DNA of 64,000 bases from Craterostigma plantagineum (Eukaryota; Streptophyta; Magnoliopsida; Lamiales; Linderniaceae): NCBI GenBank assembly GCA_027422505.1, contig JAPQWV010000668.1, positions 1-64,000 on the forward strand. The letters run 5' to 3'. The notes under the pieces were generated by a model, which saw only the letters and a program-made list of their open reading frames with translations, made no database searches and was not told where the DNA came from. Below are positions 25,991 to 38,376 of the stretch, piece by piece (the stretch's first letter is position 1; every line of letters starts with the position of its first letter). The translations under genes were made by a program, and so were the position numbers.

Positions 25991-26859
25991 CTATATAGTA
26001 CCATAACGTGCAGGTTTATCGTATCTATAATTGCATATATACAGTACCAATTATGAAAGTATATCGTACCATTTGTTATAAGATCAAAAAAAATCCATCC
26101 TAATCGAATCGCGGTGTCATGCGTGATTTTGACAATACCTAACAATATCGGAATGAAAAAAAAATGTGAAAGCCTAATGCACCGAATTCGCAGATGTAGC
26201 ACTCACCACATTATTCAAATTATTTTGTAGATGTTCTTGCTTGTATCCTTATACTATAATGAATCATGGTATTCTAAGATTTACTTCATGCTGCGGGCGT
26301 AATGCACCTAATTTGATCTGAAATGTAGTTAATACTATATTTATTGGTCTACGGTGGTTCGAGATGAAAACGTAATTCGATCGACCTCGAAAACTATCTA
26401 ACCCTAGTATGACGTATCATATATATAAGGGACACGTACCTTAAATATCTTTGTAGGGGTACCTATCGTTTTGTTTAAAGCGTACCAACGCAGCCACGGT
26501 TGCAGTACCCAAAATTACATATGACATGAAACATTTATTAAACCCAACTGACATGTCAGATGAGCTGTCTTTTATTATTTAAAAACCTCGGATGTCAGAA
26601 TCTGTCCAAACATGACATAGAAAATGTCAGAAATCTGTCCACTCATGGACTGAAAACGTCAGAAAAGTATGCAATCATTACTGAAAAAAGTCAGAAATTG
26701 TCTAATCCTCTATCCACATCAACACATGCTGAAATGCTTCGTTTCTGACGGAATATAGCCAAGTCTTAAATTCAAAGTTTTTACTTTAATTTATACGGTA
26801 CCTACTTCTGAAAGGATACATTACCATATGTCGTACACTTAGAGTACCTATATTACCTA

Positions 26860-27300
26860 TATTACAGTACCAAGGCGGCGTATATTAACGTACCAAATGT
26901 ACATTAGCAAACTGGCATAGGTTACGGTACCAAACATGCAGGTCGTAGGGTACTAACTGGCATATATGACCGTACCAAACATGCAACATCTTACCGTACC
27001 AACACTTGCATATCTTATGGTACCAAACTGGCATGTATTACAGTAACAAAATTACATATATTACTGTACCAATGTGCATATCTTCTGTACCAAACTGGCA
27101 TATATTACGGTGCTAAATTTGCATAGCTTAGGGTACCAAACTAGCAGTCAGTACAATACCAAATTACATATATTACTTTACCAAACTGCATCTATTACTG
27201 TACCAACTGGCATTCATTACAGTACCAAATTTACATATAATACGGTACCAAATGTGGCATATCTTACTGTACCAAACTGGTAGTCATTACAGTACCAAAT
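26860..27300 (+). repeat. Short tandem array (about 27-30 bp) of GTACCAAACTGGCATATATTAC-type units
   Basis: About fifteen degenerate copies of a unit such as GGTACCAAACTGGCATATA followed by TTAC. Variants alternate CATGCAGG, TTGCATAT and TAGTCATT after the shared GTACCAAA core. Confidence 0.85.
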
Positions 27301-28421
27301 TTAGACAAAAGCAATGAGCCATATCCTATTGACACATTGAACAAAACGATGATCTATTCGCATCATTTAGGCAAAAAGAATGATCCAATACCATACAAAA
27401 GAGCACCGAAAAGGTTATGAGACCAAAAGCAAAAAGAAAATACATGGAAATACGGACGCTACGTCGTTACGGCTTCTGTACAAGTACGGCTTCTGTACAT
27501 GAAAAATCCGCATTTTCTTTCAATGTCGAGTACAAACTTTGAACGGAACTTGATACTTTATTGAGTCATGCCGGGAATCGATATCCGACCACCTTCTTTG
27601 GAGGGATACGTATATATCGATAAGCGTCGTTGCTTCATTGATTAATAGTAAGGAAGACTCCCTTTTATACTCACACATTGCAATAACGTCCTGCCATCAA
27701 ACAATTTGCAGACGCCATATTTTCAGATAATATGGCAACCTGCTAAAATGGTACGGTGTATAGTTTAGATTGTACTCCATAACTGGACATTTTGTAACGT
27801 ATAGACATGTTACTTGGTACTAATAAAATACACAAAGATACTACATAACATAAATGTCCAATCGAACTGTGTCGCATAATGTATTTAGGTACGGTAACAC
27901 AACATACAATGGTACGTAATATTCATAGGAAATGGTACGTCGTAACAGTTACATAAAAGAAAACCAAATCTCGACGGATTAAACCTCAATAACTATCAAA
28001 TCCTAACATTCCACTCTTATATGGAGCTCATGGATAGCATTGATCTCCCAGATTTGGGATAAACCTTGAACAAACGCCCAAAATCGATTAACCTAACCCA
28101 AACCAAAAGAAAAACTTACCTGACAAAATCAACCCCCAAAATCGAGAACCCAACGTTCAATAGGGTCTTCGTCCTTGTCCGCACCGGCACGCGGTAGATG
28201 GAGTTGGTCGGCAAGAAGAATCGTCGACGGGGAGCTGACGATCGGATTTTGCAGAGAAAAAAAAAAAAAAGCTGAAATGAAAAGGTATTTTCGTAATCTT
28301 AGGTGATTAGGTACCTAAGTGTAAAAATTTTATTCAACTGGGTACCTAGCTATAAAATAGTTCTGACAAGGTACCTAAGTGGCTGATTTTTTTCATATTG
28401 GGTATTTATGTGTAGATTTCC

Positions 28422-30097
28422 GTTATTAAAATAACATCCATATCTTATATTTTTTCTATATTATTAATAATTATTTAGTTATAACTCTGTATGTGGGCGA
28501 AATTGGAAATTAATAACTTTATTAAATATGCTATTAGTTTTACATTGACGGTCCGTTTACTTGCTTGATATAACTAGGTAAGGCCCATATTATCCATCAT
28601 AATGTTGTTCAGTTGTAATAATGCAAAGGTGGGTAAAGCCCGAGATAAATAGAAGCCCGTTTATTATTAACCATCATATCCCAATAGTTTATCCAACATG
28701 GTTTGGCAAGATTATAAACTCAACGGGTGCTACTAAATATGAAATGACCAATCCTCATTTGTTCTGAATTCCAAATCCTCGTTTTCAGACCAGCCGACAC
28801 CGCGATCGACCCAGGTTCTCTAATCCATTTCCAAACAATTGCTCCAGCCAATTTCAGAACGGTGGACGGCATTATAGGAGGCGATGTTATCCGCCTTCGA
28901 TCTATGCACTAGAAGATGTTTGCGTCTGTCGAATTTACGATTTCCACTCATCTAATTTTCCAAATCCTAAAACCTACATCGTCTGTCTGTGCGAAAATAG
29001 CAGGGAACAGCCAAATCTAAGGGTTTGCCTTTAGTAATTGACTTCTGATTGATCTTGATTGTGTGTATTTGCAAAAAGAAAGAAAATTCCAGATTGTACG
29101 ATTGTTTGTATTTTCTGTTGCTGAGCTGTTTGTGACCAATAGAAGACGTTTCTTATCGTCTTGTAACAATCATGGAATTGAAGTGTCTATTCATTCCACG
29201 ACCTTTTGCTGCATTTGTGTTCTTGCATTATTGAACCGCAGTTGGGTACAGCAATTGTGATGAAATAAACAGAGAGAATAGCGATGTAATGAACGGGAAA
29301 GAGACGACATTTACGTTAGATTCTTTTTTTAGTCGGGTTAGAACTGTAAATTTACATGATTGGCATAATATTTTATATTTGCCAAGTGAACAAGATAAAA
29401 TCCATAGAATGAGGTATTACAGGACTGACATAAGATTATTATCTCAACATAAAATTATCAAGTGTTTTCCACATCTTATAAACTAAACACAGCCTAAGTA
29501 AAACAAGATATAAACTATATCAAGATAACTCTTTTAACACGAGTTTATTAGATCTTTTTCTCGCGTGGACAACTAGGTCTCTTAAGCATAGTTTGACATC
29601 GTATTAATCGCATGTATTCACAACAACTCGAATCACTGACTGACAAGACAGACAGGCTACTCTTTGAAATTGGATAGGATAGCAAGCAAATATATACACC
29701 AAAAAAACAAGCAGCAATCAGAGAAGTGGGGCAGCTGATAAGAAGATATATCTTCGCTACTTTACAAGCATTCTATCTGTCTTTACATCCAAAAGGAAAT
29801 GCCACTTCTAACCAAGGTGATCATCATCGATCGCGGAAAATGTAGCCTTTGATAGTCGCCCGCTGCCTGTCGCTGGCAGCTCAGAAATCAGTCTCTCAAT
29901 CAGAGTGGAGTTGAATCCATTCCCATATAATCACATCATTACACCCCTGCAAACAATTGCGATTGTTAGATACAATGCTGAGAAACGTTCCAGAATCAAG
30001 AACTTTTAGGTAAAACCACGACCATGATATGGCACAGTGAAGATACCTTACACGTTAAATGTAAACAAAATAATGCAGACACTGCTCCCAAAATAAG
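28422..30097. other. Intergenic DNA and gp210 3' UTR
   Basis: AT-rich DNA. A less AT-rich stretch at 28760-29260 could be a relic of a gene leader (short ORF starting at 28884) but shows no family motif. The last several hundred bases are the likely 3' UTR of the gp210 gene, whose stop is at 30100-30098. Confidence 0.35.
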
Positions 30098-33000
30098 TTA
30101 GTACGTATTTTGGGGGTTGGCTCTCCTCTGCCGGTAATATGGCGTTTCGTCAATTGTCCTCCTTACATAATCCATGAAAGGTGGCGGTGTTTGAGGAGAC
30201 TGATCGCGTATGGCAGTGGTAGGACTACGTCGCTCGGGAGTTACAGGTGCTGCTGCTGGACTGCTTGGACCATTTGTGGCAGAGACGATGATACAGGCCT
30301 TGGCCTATTGGGTCGATCAAGGTAATATATGGCAAAAGCTACTGTCAGTATCAACGCTAGCACTAGTCCAAGTACCACAGCCCACAAATTATGTTCTCTG
30401 ACTTTTCTGTATCTTTTTCCTCCTCAGGGTCGTAGCTAACATCAATCTCAACTCTCTGACCTGTAGCAGGGAGAGAGACGATGAGTTGATCTTCAAGTTT
30501 TTTCCTTCCACGAGCACTAACCTCATATTGCAAGTGCTTCTTGTCGCTTTCTCCGATGGGTCTCACTGACAGTTGATCTTTATTGTGCCAGTTTAATTCA
30601 ACGTCTGCATTCCAACAACAGTTAATGTTTTCTTGTTCAAGTCTCGCGTGAGATTTAGATGCCACGAGTCTTTATTGTTCATTTCAAGTATGCTGAACCC
30701 TCCGATGAAAAGTGATGATGCAGAACCAGATAGCTGTTTTCTCCTCCAAGTGAAGCCTTAACCGAAACGGTAACCCACTTAGGATAAGTTCCCGAATTGC
30801 GTCCCAGATGTTCTGGAGGGTAAGGAAAGAACAGACACTTCCTTTCACCATTGTTGAGATGCTTCGATGGCTGAGCAAACCCAATACTAGGTGGGGTCAA
30901 CTGCACATTGAAATAAGAGCACATCTTTGCTCCCAGATGCATCACCATCAGCATGGTTAAATCTCACAGAGAAAGCATAACCTTTTGCTGGGATGGGGCG
31001 TTAGTAAGCAACTCTGTTGGAGCATCAATTGAGAGGATATTACCTTTAAGTACACTTACGGTAGTGTGATGCTCAAATTTTGAACTCTTGTAGTAAACAT
31101 CAGTATTACCTTCACCAATTGCTTCAGCTTTACCTGATATTCTATCATATAAAGAACACTTTCATTGGCACTGAACCACTGACCTGATGCGACATCATGA
31201 TGACCTTGATGCTGAAGTTAAGATTGTTCCCTTGGTAGATTACTGGATTCTGAGGATACAAATGAGGACCAACAGATACCACAGCATATAAAGACTTCTG
31301 TGGGTTACTGACAAATAGATCCGTACAAGAGCTAACCCCTGGCTTTTTCCACGGACACGGATGATTCCACTATCACACTCATCTATTGAGACAACATCGC
31401 GAGAGTTGATTTCCACTTCATACAGCTTAATGTCGTGAGCCTCGTGAAAAGGATTTCCAAGAGCATCATGGTATTTGATTGGAAGATCGAGTTCGGAGTC
31501 CACAGCAGCGTGTGAATCGGGTACTCACCTGTCATTCATTCTGATTTGAACCACCTCGGCAACCCTAAGGCAAGATGCAATCTCAGTTCTCTTTGTCATT
31601 CTGTCTTTAGCTTGGATGCATGCAAGATTACCAGGGTTCCTTGTAATAATTTTAGCACCATCAACATACACAACATCATCTAGAACCTCTTCCGCCACTT
31701 TCTTCACCTGGCCTAACAACGAATATTCAATTCCTTTCTCGTCCAGATCGTCCACTTTAAGAAGTGAGAGATATGATGAAGGTAATAGATCTGAAGAGGT
31801 ATAGTAAGGAGGAAGAATCCAAGTAATTGGTGATCCAAGAGCAAGAGGAAGTTCAGATATTACCCTCAATGAGATGGAAGCACGATAAGTCATTGACTTC
31901 GAATATGATTTAGAACCTTTAAAATGACAGGAGAACGAAACTGTAACATTTGTCTCGCCAGCAGACATTCCCTGAAGGACTTGAACGAAATTGAAATTGT
32001 GAGCGCTAGAGGAGTCCAACAGGTTGAAATAATTCTGTGGAGGAGCTATGTACTGAACCATGCGCTTGGTTGTCCTGAAAATCCAAAACGTATTTGTTTT
32101 CGACAGTCCACCTAACATTATTGCAGAGCTCATAAAAGGAAAACAAATTGCCCTCCGATAGAGAAGGATGTATCGGCATACTGCGGCCAACAGCAAGTTT
32201 TTCACTCTGAACGTTTAAGACAGCCGAGTGTGGAATCCCTACTTCAAATTTCCCATATGCTCGACAAAGCACGGAATCTCCATCTCCATATATTGTGGCA
32301 ATTAAGGTACAGTTACCTGGTGAAATTGCCATAAGTTTACCAGAGTCCTTATCTACTTTGGCTATATCATCGTCCGTGCAAGCATACTGAATGCGGGAAC
32401 TACCTTGAAGGTCCTCCTCGTATACTGACCTCATATGATGCACCAGGGACAAGGAAAATATATGCAGGGTGAATCTTTGGTGGAGCATAAACTTCAACCT
32501 CGACATGTTGGCTCATTATTTGATGTCCAGAATGTCGGATAGTGCTAAGATATACAGTAGTGACCCCAAGACGCACGGCTTGTATTGTGAAATTGGGTGT
32601 ACTGATATATCGGTCTGATATTACAGGAAAATTATCCGTGGTCTACAACGTTAAGCATATTTTCTTCGAAGTGAACATAGATTTTCATGTAAATGTACTG
32701 CAAAGACTCAAAGGTATGCCATCATCGACCCCAGCCAGAAAATTTATGGTCTCAAAACTTCCCTCCATGATGCTAATACGTTCCCTGGTTAAAATCTTGA
32801 TCCAGTCCACCTCCGCAACTCGAACTTCGGAGGATGCAGCAAGAGGCGGAACAAGCCCCACATCATGAACTGTCACAAGTGTGGATCCCAAACTTCTTGG
32901 AGCTAACGTGAGTTGCTGACCCTCGGAAGAAGGAATCTGTTCAAGTACTTCCACAACTTTGGTGTCCTTTACCACCGTCTCCAAGAATAGCTTCCTCCCG

Positions 33001-36000
33001 TAATAGATATATTCAACCTAGCATCGGGACTGAAAAACAACAAGCTGAACTCAGGATCAACTCTGAGAGAAGAAACAAGCTGCAGCTGGATTGCATCTCC
33101 AAGAGATTTTGTAGAAGCACCAAACATCTTCAAAAATCGAGATGACTCAGAGAATCCACAAAGCCAGCAACGCTGGATTGGACAATGCACAGTCCAGATG
33201 AATTTTGTAAGATCAAGAACCTTTCCCAAGTAGAGGGTGTGTTTGTTGCATCCCACACTGCCAGACCTTTGCATTCTGATAGCTCCCATCTCAATCTGAG
33301 CGAAGACGAATTTCCGAATGCCTTTCCAGAATGACTAAGACCTACTGCTGATATTCGTATTCTGCGTCCGTTGGCTACCTTAATTCGAGAGGCTCGAATT
33401 CCACTAGCCAAGTGCGGAGCCTGAGCCGCTTGAAGTACAACAGGAAGAGCATTGAAAGCTTCATCAGCTACTATTGCAATTGACGACGGGAAGCTACAAA
33501 AAAGTGACAACTGCACTTCGGATATTGAAGGAAATTGGTAATCTTCCCCAAATATGTTTCCACGCCTAAAAACAATTTTGAAGGTTCCCAAACGCTACAG
33601 CTGATTCTGTACAGAGTACCACTGCTGGTTGGCATCTGTTCGGTTGCAACTTTATCTTTAACACGAGCAATATCTTCACCAGACACATCAACACTTCAAT
33701 GAACTCAACATCCTTGCCCCACCTTTCTGGTCCACCACGGAGCATCACATCCACACGAGTACCAGGAGCAAGATATATGTAACCCAGATTGCTTAAACTA
33801 CTCTGAGATTCTGCATGGGCAAAATCGAACCAGTAACCCCCAAACTGGTTCCCATCGCTGACCTGATGCACAATAAGAGGTAAATATGACGCAATGGATG
33901 CTGATGCTTTTAAAACAGCAGATCCACTACTGGTCTGGTCATAATGTTGAAATTCTCTAATCAATGTTGCATGCACAGTACTACGACCAGAACTCGATGC
34001 ATATAAGTCGGTCCATGCACATGGAGGGCCATATGATGAAAAATGCAATCCATAAACTTGTTTGTCGGAAACGTGCGACCTATCAGTAGCATTGACAATG
34101 ACAAACGACTCACTCTCAGTTTCCCATTTTATAGAGGACATGAAAGCATCACATGCGTAGAAATAGGCACCAGTTGAGGCTTTCAGTGCCACTGAAGCAT
34201 GAAGATGGGACCAATGGGTATCTCAACAGGAAAGTTAGGCAGCATGACCATGGAAGAAGGAACAGAGACGTCAATGGTAACCTCATCATAATTAAAGGAA
34301 TCAAAAATAGACACAGCTCTAATAGTTGCTTTTCCAGGCTTTTTGGCCTGAACAATTCCAGAAACAGAGACAGAAACACAGTCATGTCCGATGAAAACCA
34401 TTTATAGTCACTGGAAGACATTGCACAGCCTCCAATTGCTTCAAGCTGCAGCTCCTGATAGACACCAGGGACCCATGGAAGGATAATCGTGTTGGAGAAG
34501 CGGTTGTCCCCTTCTATCTTTAAATTAACTTGATCACAAACCATAACTTCTTGAAATACCTTGAGAACCTCTTTTTTAACTTCTGGCCCAGTTCTGTAAG
34601 CCAATGTTGCAGTAAGTTTGCCCAATCCATATGCACTTGCATCAAGAACTCTATCATTTCCTATAGCAGATTTACCATCTGAAACAGGACGAATACTCCA
34701 GAATCCATCCTGATCATCGAGAAGCTCCAGCTCATCGCTTTCAGTAATAAAAATCACTTGTGCCCCAGGTCCCTTTGTGAATACCTTAATATGAATTAGA
34801 TATCTCCGCCCAGCCACAACATACCAGCGCGACGCAGAGGGAATCGGGTCGACGCCCTCCATAAGATCACCCGAAAGTGAGAGAGGTGACAGGAACATCA
34901 ACAAATTGTCATGAACAGTAACATGCAGGGAGGATATTTGCATGTGTCCAACAACTCTATTGTCTTCTACAACCACTGTAGTCAGCCCAAGGTTCAATGA
35001 TTAGCCATACCCATTGCCTGTCCACCTCAGCGACTGAAGCATTCAAACTAGACCAGTGATGGCATTTAGAAGGTAAGATCACCACATGCGGACTATTCCG
35101 CGGATAACTTTAAGAGTATATTGAACAACAGCGCCTACTAGAACATAAACAGGTGATGGGGGTTCTAGAGCCATTGCTTCTGCAACAGTCAAAACAATTT
35201 TGTCTGTCAAATGCTCAAAAGACGGTTCGAGCAAATTAACAGAAACAACCTCATGACCTATCTCAGTGCCCTTCACAACAAACAAATCCGAAAACACACC
35301 ACTCTTTTCGAGCTTCTCTTGTATATCCAAGTCACCGCACAGACCACCACAATCGCTCAATGGAGAATCCTCCAACGGAACATGAATAAGGTGATGGGAC
35401 GACCCATAAGTTTCCGGCGTTAATTTCCATAGAAATTGCAAACCCACCAAAGACGAGAATATATTATCTGCATTGAAATCACACCATGACCGTGAGCAAG
35501 CAAAAGACGAAAATCGAGAGAAACGTACCTAACGAGAGGCAAGAGCCAACTCAGTTCAAATTAAGCAGCACAATAATTTCCACAGACATAATAATACCTT
35601 CACTATCAAAAGCACGGACGCGAAGTGTCGCAAGTCCATCTAGGTCAAGCTTAATCGAGTTATGAAAGATCTGAATCCTCTTAACCGCATCAATATAAAC
35701 CATGCATCGAATAATCATCCCGGTGGTCAAATCCGTCGCGTAAACCGCGTCTCTTTTCGACCAGCGTAAGGAGCTATCGACTTCAATCGAGCACTCATCG
35801 AACAATGACTGCTCGAATTGTACTCGGGCAGCAGCGATAAAATGTCATGATGGTCCCACGACCTAAAAGCACAGCAGCCATCATTAGCTTCGCACAACTC
35901 AAGAGACTAAAACTAACTGTAAAGAAGAGACTCAACGCACCACTTGAAACATCCGCCGCTGGCTTGTAGTCTGTACTCGACTGGGTGAGTCATTTTGGGG

Positions 36001-36106
36001 CAAGAGTATGTTAACATCTGCTAAGTGAGGTCCCGAGCTGGAAAGCGCGGTCGTACGATGGAAGATTATGAGTAACGAAACTACAAGAATTGTAGGTGAT
36101 GGAGGC
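30098..36106 (-). CDS. GP210: Nuclear pore membrane glycoprotein gp210 (NUP210), multiply frame-broken in this sequence
   Basis: Large nuclear pore membrane protein anchoring pores in the nuclear envelope; plant copies are about 1,900 residues. Reads from ATG 36106 (MPPSPTILVVSLLIIFHRTT, a signal peptide, then HLADVNILLP) to stop 30098-30100. Exons 1-3 have clear junctions: 36106-35941, 35862-35598, 35467 onward (KW|SWDHHDILSLLPEYNSSS; DSEG|DNIFSSLVGLQFLWKL). Conserved blocks follow in order: GSSHHLIHVPLEDSPLSDCG, SVPSSMVMLPNFPVE, YWFDFAHAES, VANGRRIRISAVGLS, QLVSSLRVDPEFSLLFF, LAACIQAKDR-type motif, IQLTPPSIGFAQPSKHLNN (reading AQPSKHLNNGERKCLFFPYP). Near the end are one membrane helix (LWAVVLGLVLALILTVAFAI) and a tail with FMDYVRRTIDETPYYR. 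At least ten single-base losses break the frame (near 35747, 35091, 34380, 34209, 33695, 33585, 33133, 32982, 32017, 31305), nearly all -1. Confidence 0.9.
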
Positions 36107-37019
36107 ATGGTGGTGGTGGCGCTCAGGTGAGAAGAGGAAACGGTAAGTGGGTGGTGTCACTGTGTGTGATGAGTTTTTGGTAATTTTTCCAAGGGAAGAT
36201 TTTCAAAAAAGATGGAAATGAATTGAGTAGGGTTTTGTTTTGATCATGCCTGCGTCGTAAGTTGGGCATAAGGGAAGTAGGGTTACTTATGCAATGCCTG
36301 AGGCCCTGACTTGTGTTGTGTTGAGAATCTAGTGGCATGGCAGGTAGTACACGTGTCATTGACTGATTTGACTTTCTAAGATTGCATTGGTGTTGGTGGG
36401 CTTAAGGCCCAAAATAAGTCTTCCATTTAAAGCCCATTAGTTGGTCGTCTTTCATGGCGGAGTTTTTTACACATAAATTCCAAGCTTCATCATCAACGGT
36501 GACGTGGGCCAACATTCATAAAACATAGGCTGTTGAATGAGCCTGCAGAATTGGATATGACAGTTTTAAATTGTATTATTTATTGGTTCTTAAATAAATG
36601 TGTATTTTGCCAATGCATTGAAGGGATGATGCAACAGACTTGATGGCAAAACTTGGTATGCTCATTGTTACAAAAAAATGGTAGACAAATAGCCACATAA
36701 ACAAATAGCTTTAGGGTAGAGTAGAGGAGAATACAAGTTTTACCAGGACTTTTTCTCTCTTTTGTCTTTTCTTTTCAACTTCAAGCTCCGCTTACTAGTA
36801 GGTACCTACGACGTGTATATATCTTTATACATGGCATATCCGTAATCCTGTCTAGGGTTTTACATGTTCATCATTGCTTGTATTCTATATATAAACCGAA
36901 CTCATATCATAAATAAATATTATACTACACGTCTCACACAGTTATAATCGCCCCTCGGAACTTTCATGAATGCTTTGCAAAAGATAATCACATTGTATAT
37001 GTGTGTATAGATTCATAAT
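36107..37019. promoter_or_regulatory. gp210 promoter region with site II-like motifs
   Basis: TGGGCTT at 36397, GGCCCA at 36406-36411 and AGCCCA at 36431-36436 cluster about 300 bp upstream of the gp210 ATG, matching TGGGCY site II elements of plant housekeeping promoters. No gene is seen in the rest, which is AT-rich. Confidence 0.4.
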
Positions 37020-37023
37020 TAAG

Positions 37024-37586
37024 AACACCGGCGCCTTATGCTGGCTGCAAGTTTCTGAAGAGAAAATGCCTCCCAAACTGCATTTTTGCCCCTTACTTTC
37101 CTCCCGAGGACGCCGCAAAGTTCTCAAATGTGCATATATTATTCGATGCGAGCAACGTTAGCAAGATTCTACATGCGATCCCTCATTACCAAAGGGAAAA
37201 GATGTTGTACATTCTCTAGCATATGAAGCCCAAGAAAGGATAAGAAACCCTGTCCACGGATGCGTAGGTGCTATAGCCTATCTTCAAAGCCAGTTCAGAA
37301 CCTCATAAGAGAACTAGAAGCTACAAACTCAGATCTGAAGCATCTTTCTGAGAGCTATCAATTTATAAATACCGCCTCAATCTTCAATGAAGACGACGAC
37401 CTCAATTCTGCCATATTTTTCAGTATAATGCAGCAGCTTGTCCATGGAAGAGTACTGCTAATAATGGTGGTTCTTCAGACCAAAGTACCCAGAGAGGTTG
37501 ACGTGGGAGCAGCTAATTTTTTATCGATATATCTATCTGCTATATACATTCATATATATATATACATATATTTTTATATATCATAA
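37024..37586 (+). pseudogene. LOB-domain (LBD/AS2-like) gene relic
   Basis: Plus-strand reading, with small frame slips, gives the LOB domain in order: the C-block (LCAGCKFLKRKCLPNCIFAP, C-X2-C-X6-C-X3-C), the GAS block (YFPPEDAAKFSNVHILFDAS, then NVSKILHAIPHYQRE), then DVVHSLAYEAQERIRNPVHG and CVGAIAYLQSQVQNLIREL, the coiled-coil end. LBD proteins are plant-specific DNA-binding regulators of organ boundaries and lateral organs. Frame changes by -1 near 37040, 37203 and 37290. I see no ATG in a usable position before the C-block, so the first codons are missing, mutated or in a further exon. The tail after 37330 has little LBD similarity. Probably a decayed copy, though indel errors as in neighbouring genes may contribute. 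Confidence 0.75.
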
Positions 37587-37810
37587 ACCTATCTTCATTT
37601 TATATATTGTGTGATTATAATCGGGGTATATGTGCATGCATGAGTTGGAAGCTGCTACTTCCTCTTATCAGTTTTATATGGCTAGTGGGATCATCCCATT
37701 GTAATATTGGCAGAATAATTTGGTGTCACAGACATTGTAATAAGTTGGATCATAATTCATATAGCTATGTATACATACGTGGAAAATATATGTGTGTGTA
37801 TTTGAATATA

Positions 37811-38376
37811 GGCAAAATTATAAAAGGGTCACTAAGTATACAATTTTTTATTTTGGGTCACTATGTTTGCCAGTTATAAAGTATGTACTCCCCTCGATTT
37901 TATTTACACGTCGTTTTAGCTCTCTAATTTTGTTTCTAATTAGATGTCGTTTTACAGATTTCAATACAAATTATTATAATATTTCCAGTTTTACCCTTTT
38001 TATGATTTCAATGGATTTGTTAAATAGGCTTAAGCAATTAATTGGGCTATATTAGATCATTTTATTCTATTCTTATATACGTGAAAAAACCTTAAATGAC
38101 ATGCAAATAAAATCGGAGGGAGTATATAGTAACACAATTGGGTCACTAGTTACAAAATTAGGTCACTAAGTATGAATATAGTAACAAAACTAGGTCACTA
38201 AGTATGTATATAGTTACAAATTTGGGTCCCTAAGTATGTATATAATAAGAAAAAAGTGGTCAGTAACCCAAATTTTGTTATTATATACATACTTAGTGAC
38301 CTAGTTTTATAAGTGGCAAACATAGTGACCCAAATCGAAAATTGGCATACCTAGTGACCCCTTTTATAATTTTCCC
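37811..38376. mobile_element. MULE-like foldback MITE with perfect 9-bp TSD, carrying a nested Stowaway
   Basis: Left end GGCAAAATTATAAAAGGGTC, right end (reverse complement) GGGAAAATTATAAAAGGGGT; flanked by ttgaatata at 37802-37810 and 38377-38385, a perfect 9-bp duplication. Arms contain the GGTCACTAAGTATA motif shared with the element at 13454-13837, so the two are one family. A Stowaway at 37888-38122 interrupts the left arm. Confidence 0.88.
37888..38122. mobile_element. Stowaway (Tc1/mariner) MITE nested in the MULE MITE
   Basis: Begins CTCCCCTCGATTTTATTTAC and ends AAATAAAATCGGAGGGAG, inverted with the standard CTCCCTCCG terminal motif, flanked by TA on both sides (37886-37887, 38123-38124). 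Length 235 bp, no ORF. Confidence 0.9.

Larger units (their letters stand above)
24049..28421. mobile_element. 4.4-kb non-autonomous TIR element (MULE-like) filled with GTACC satellites
   Basis: The ends form inverted repeats of roughly 110-120 bp. Left blocks are CAACACTTAAATACCTACAT, CTAGGTGCCTAGTTGAA and AGGTACCTAACTGA; the right end carries their complements (TTCAACTGGGTACCTAG, AGGTACCTAAGTGGCTGA, GGGTATTTATGTGTAGA). Between them lie three different tandem or dispersed repeats all built around GTACC, plus a TGTCAGAAATCTGTCC repeat near 26540-26730. Next to each TIR is GC-richer leader-like DNA ending in a GTAAGT donor pointing inward (24375 on plus, 28119 on minus). No transposase ORF was seen. 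A target duplication was not certain (gatttaaaa versus gttattaaaa around the ends). Confidence 0.7.

Noticed and set aside
24591..27283. ORFs across the GTACC region
   Set aside because: They are translations of tandem repeats with no start context or domain.
28760..29260. Possible gene start with an ATG at 28884
   Set aside because: The reading frame closes after about 23 codons and no downstream exon with family similarity could be found.
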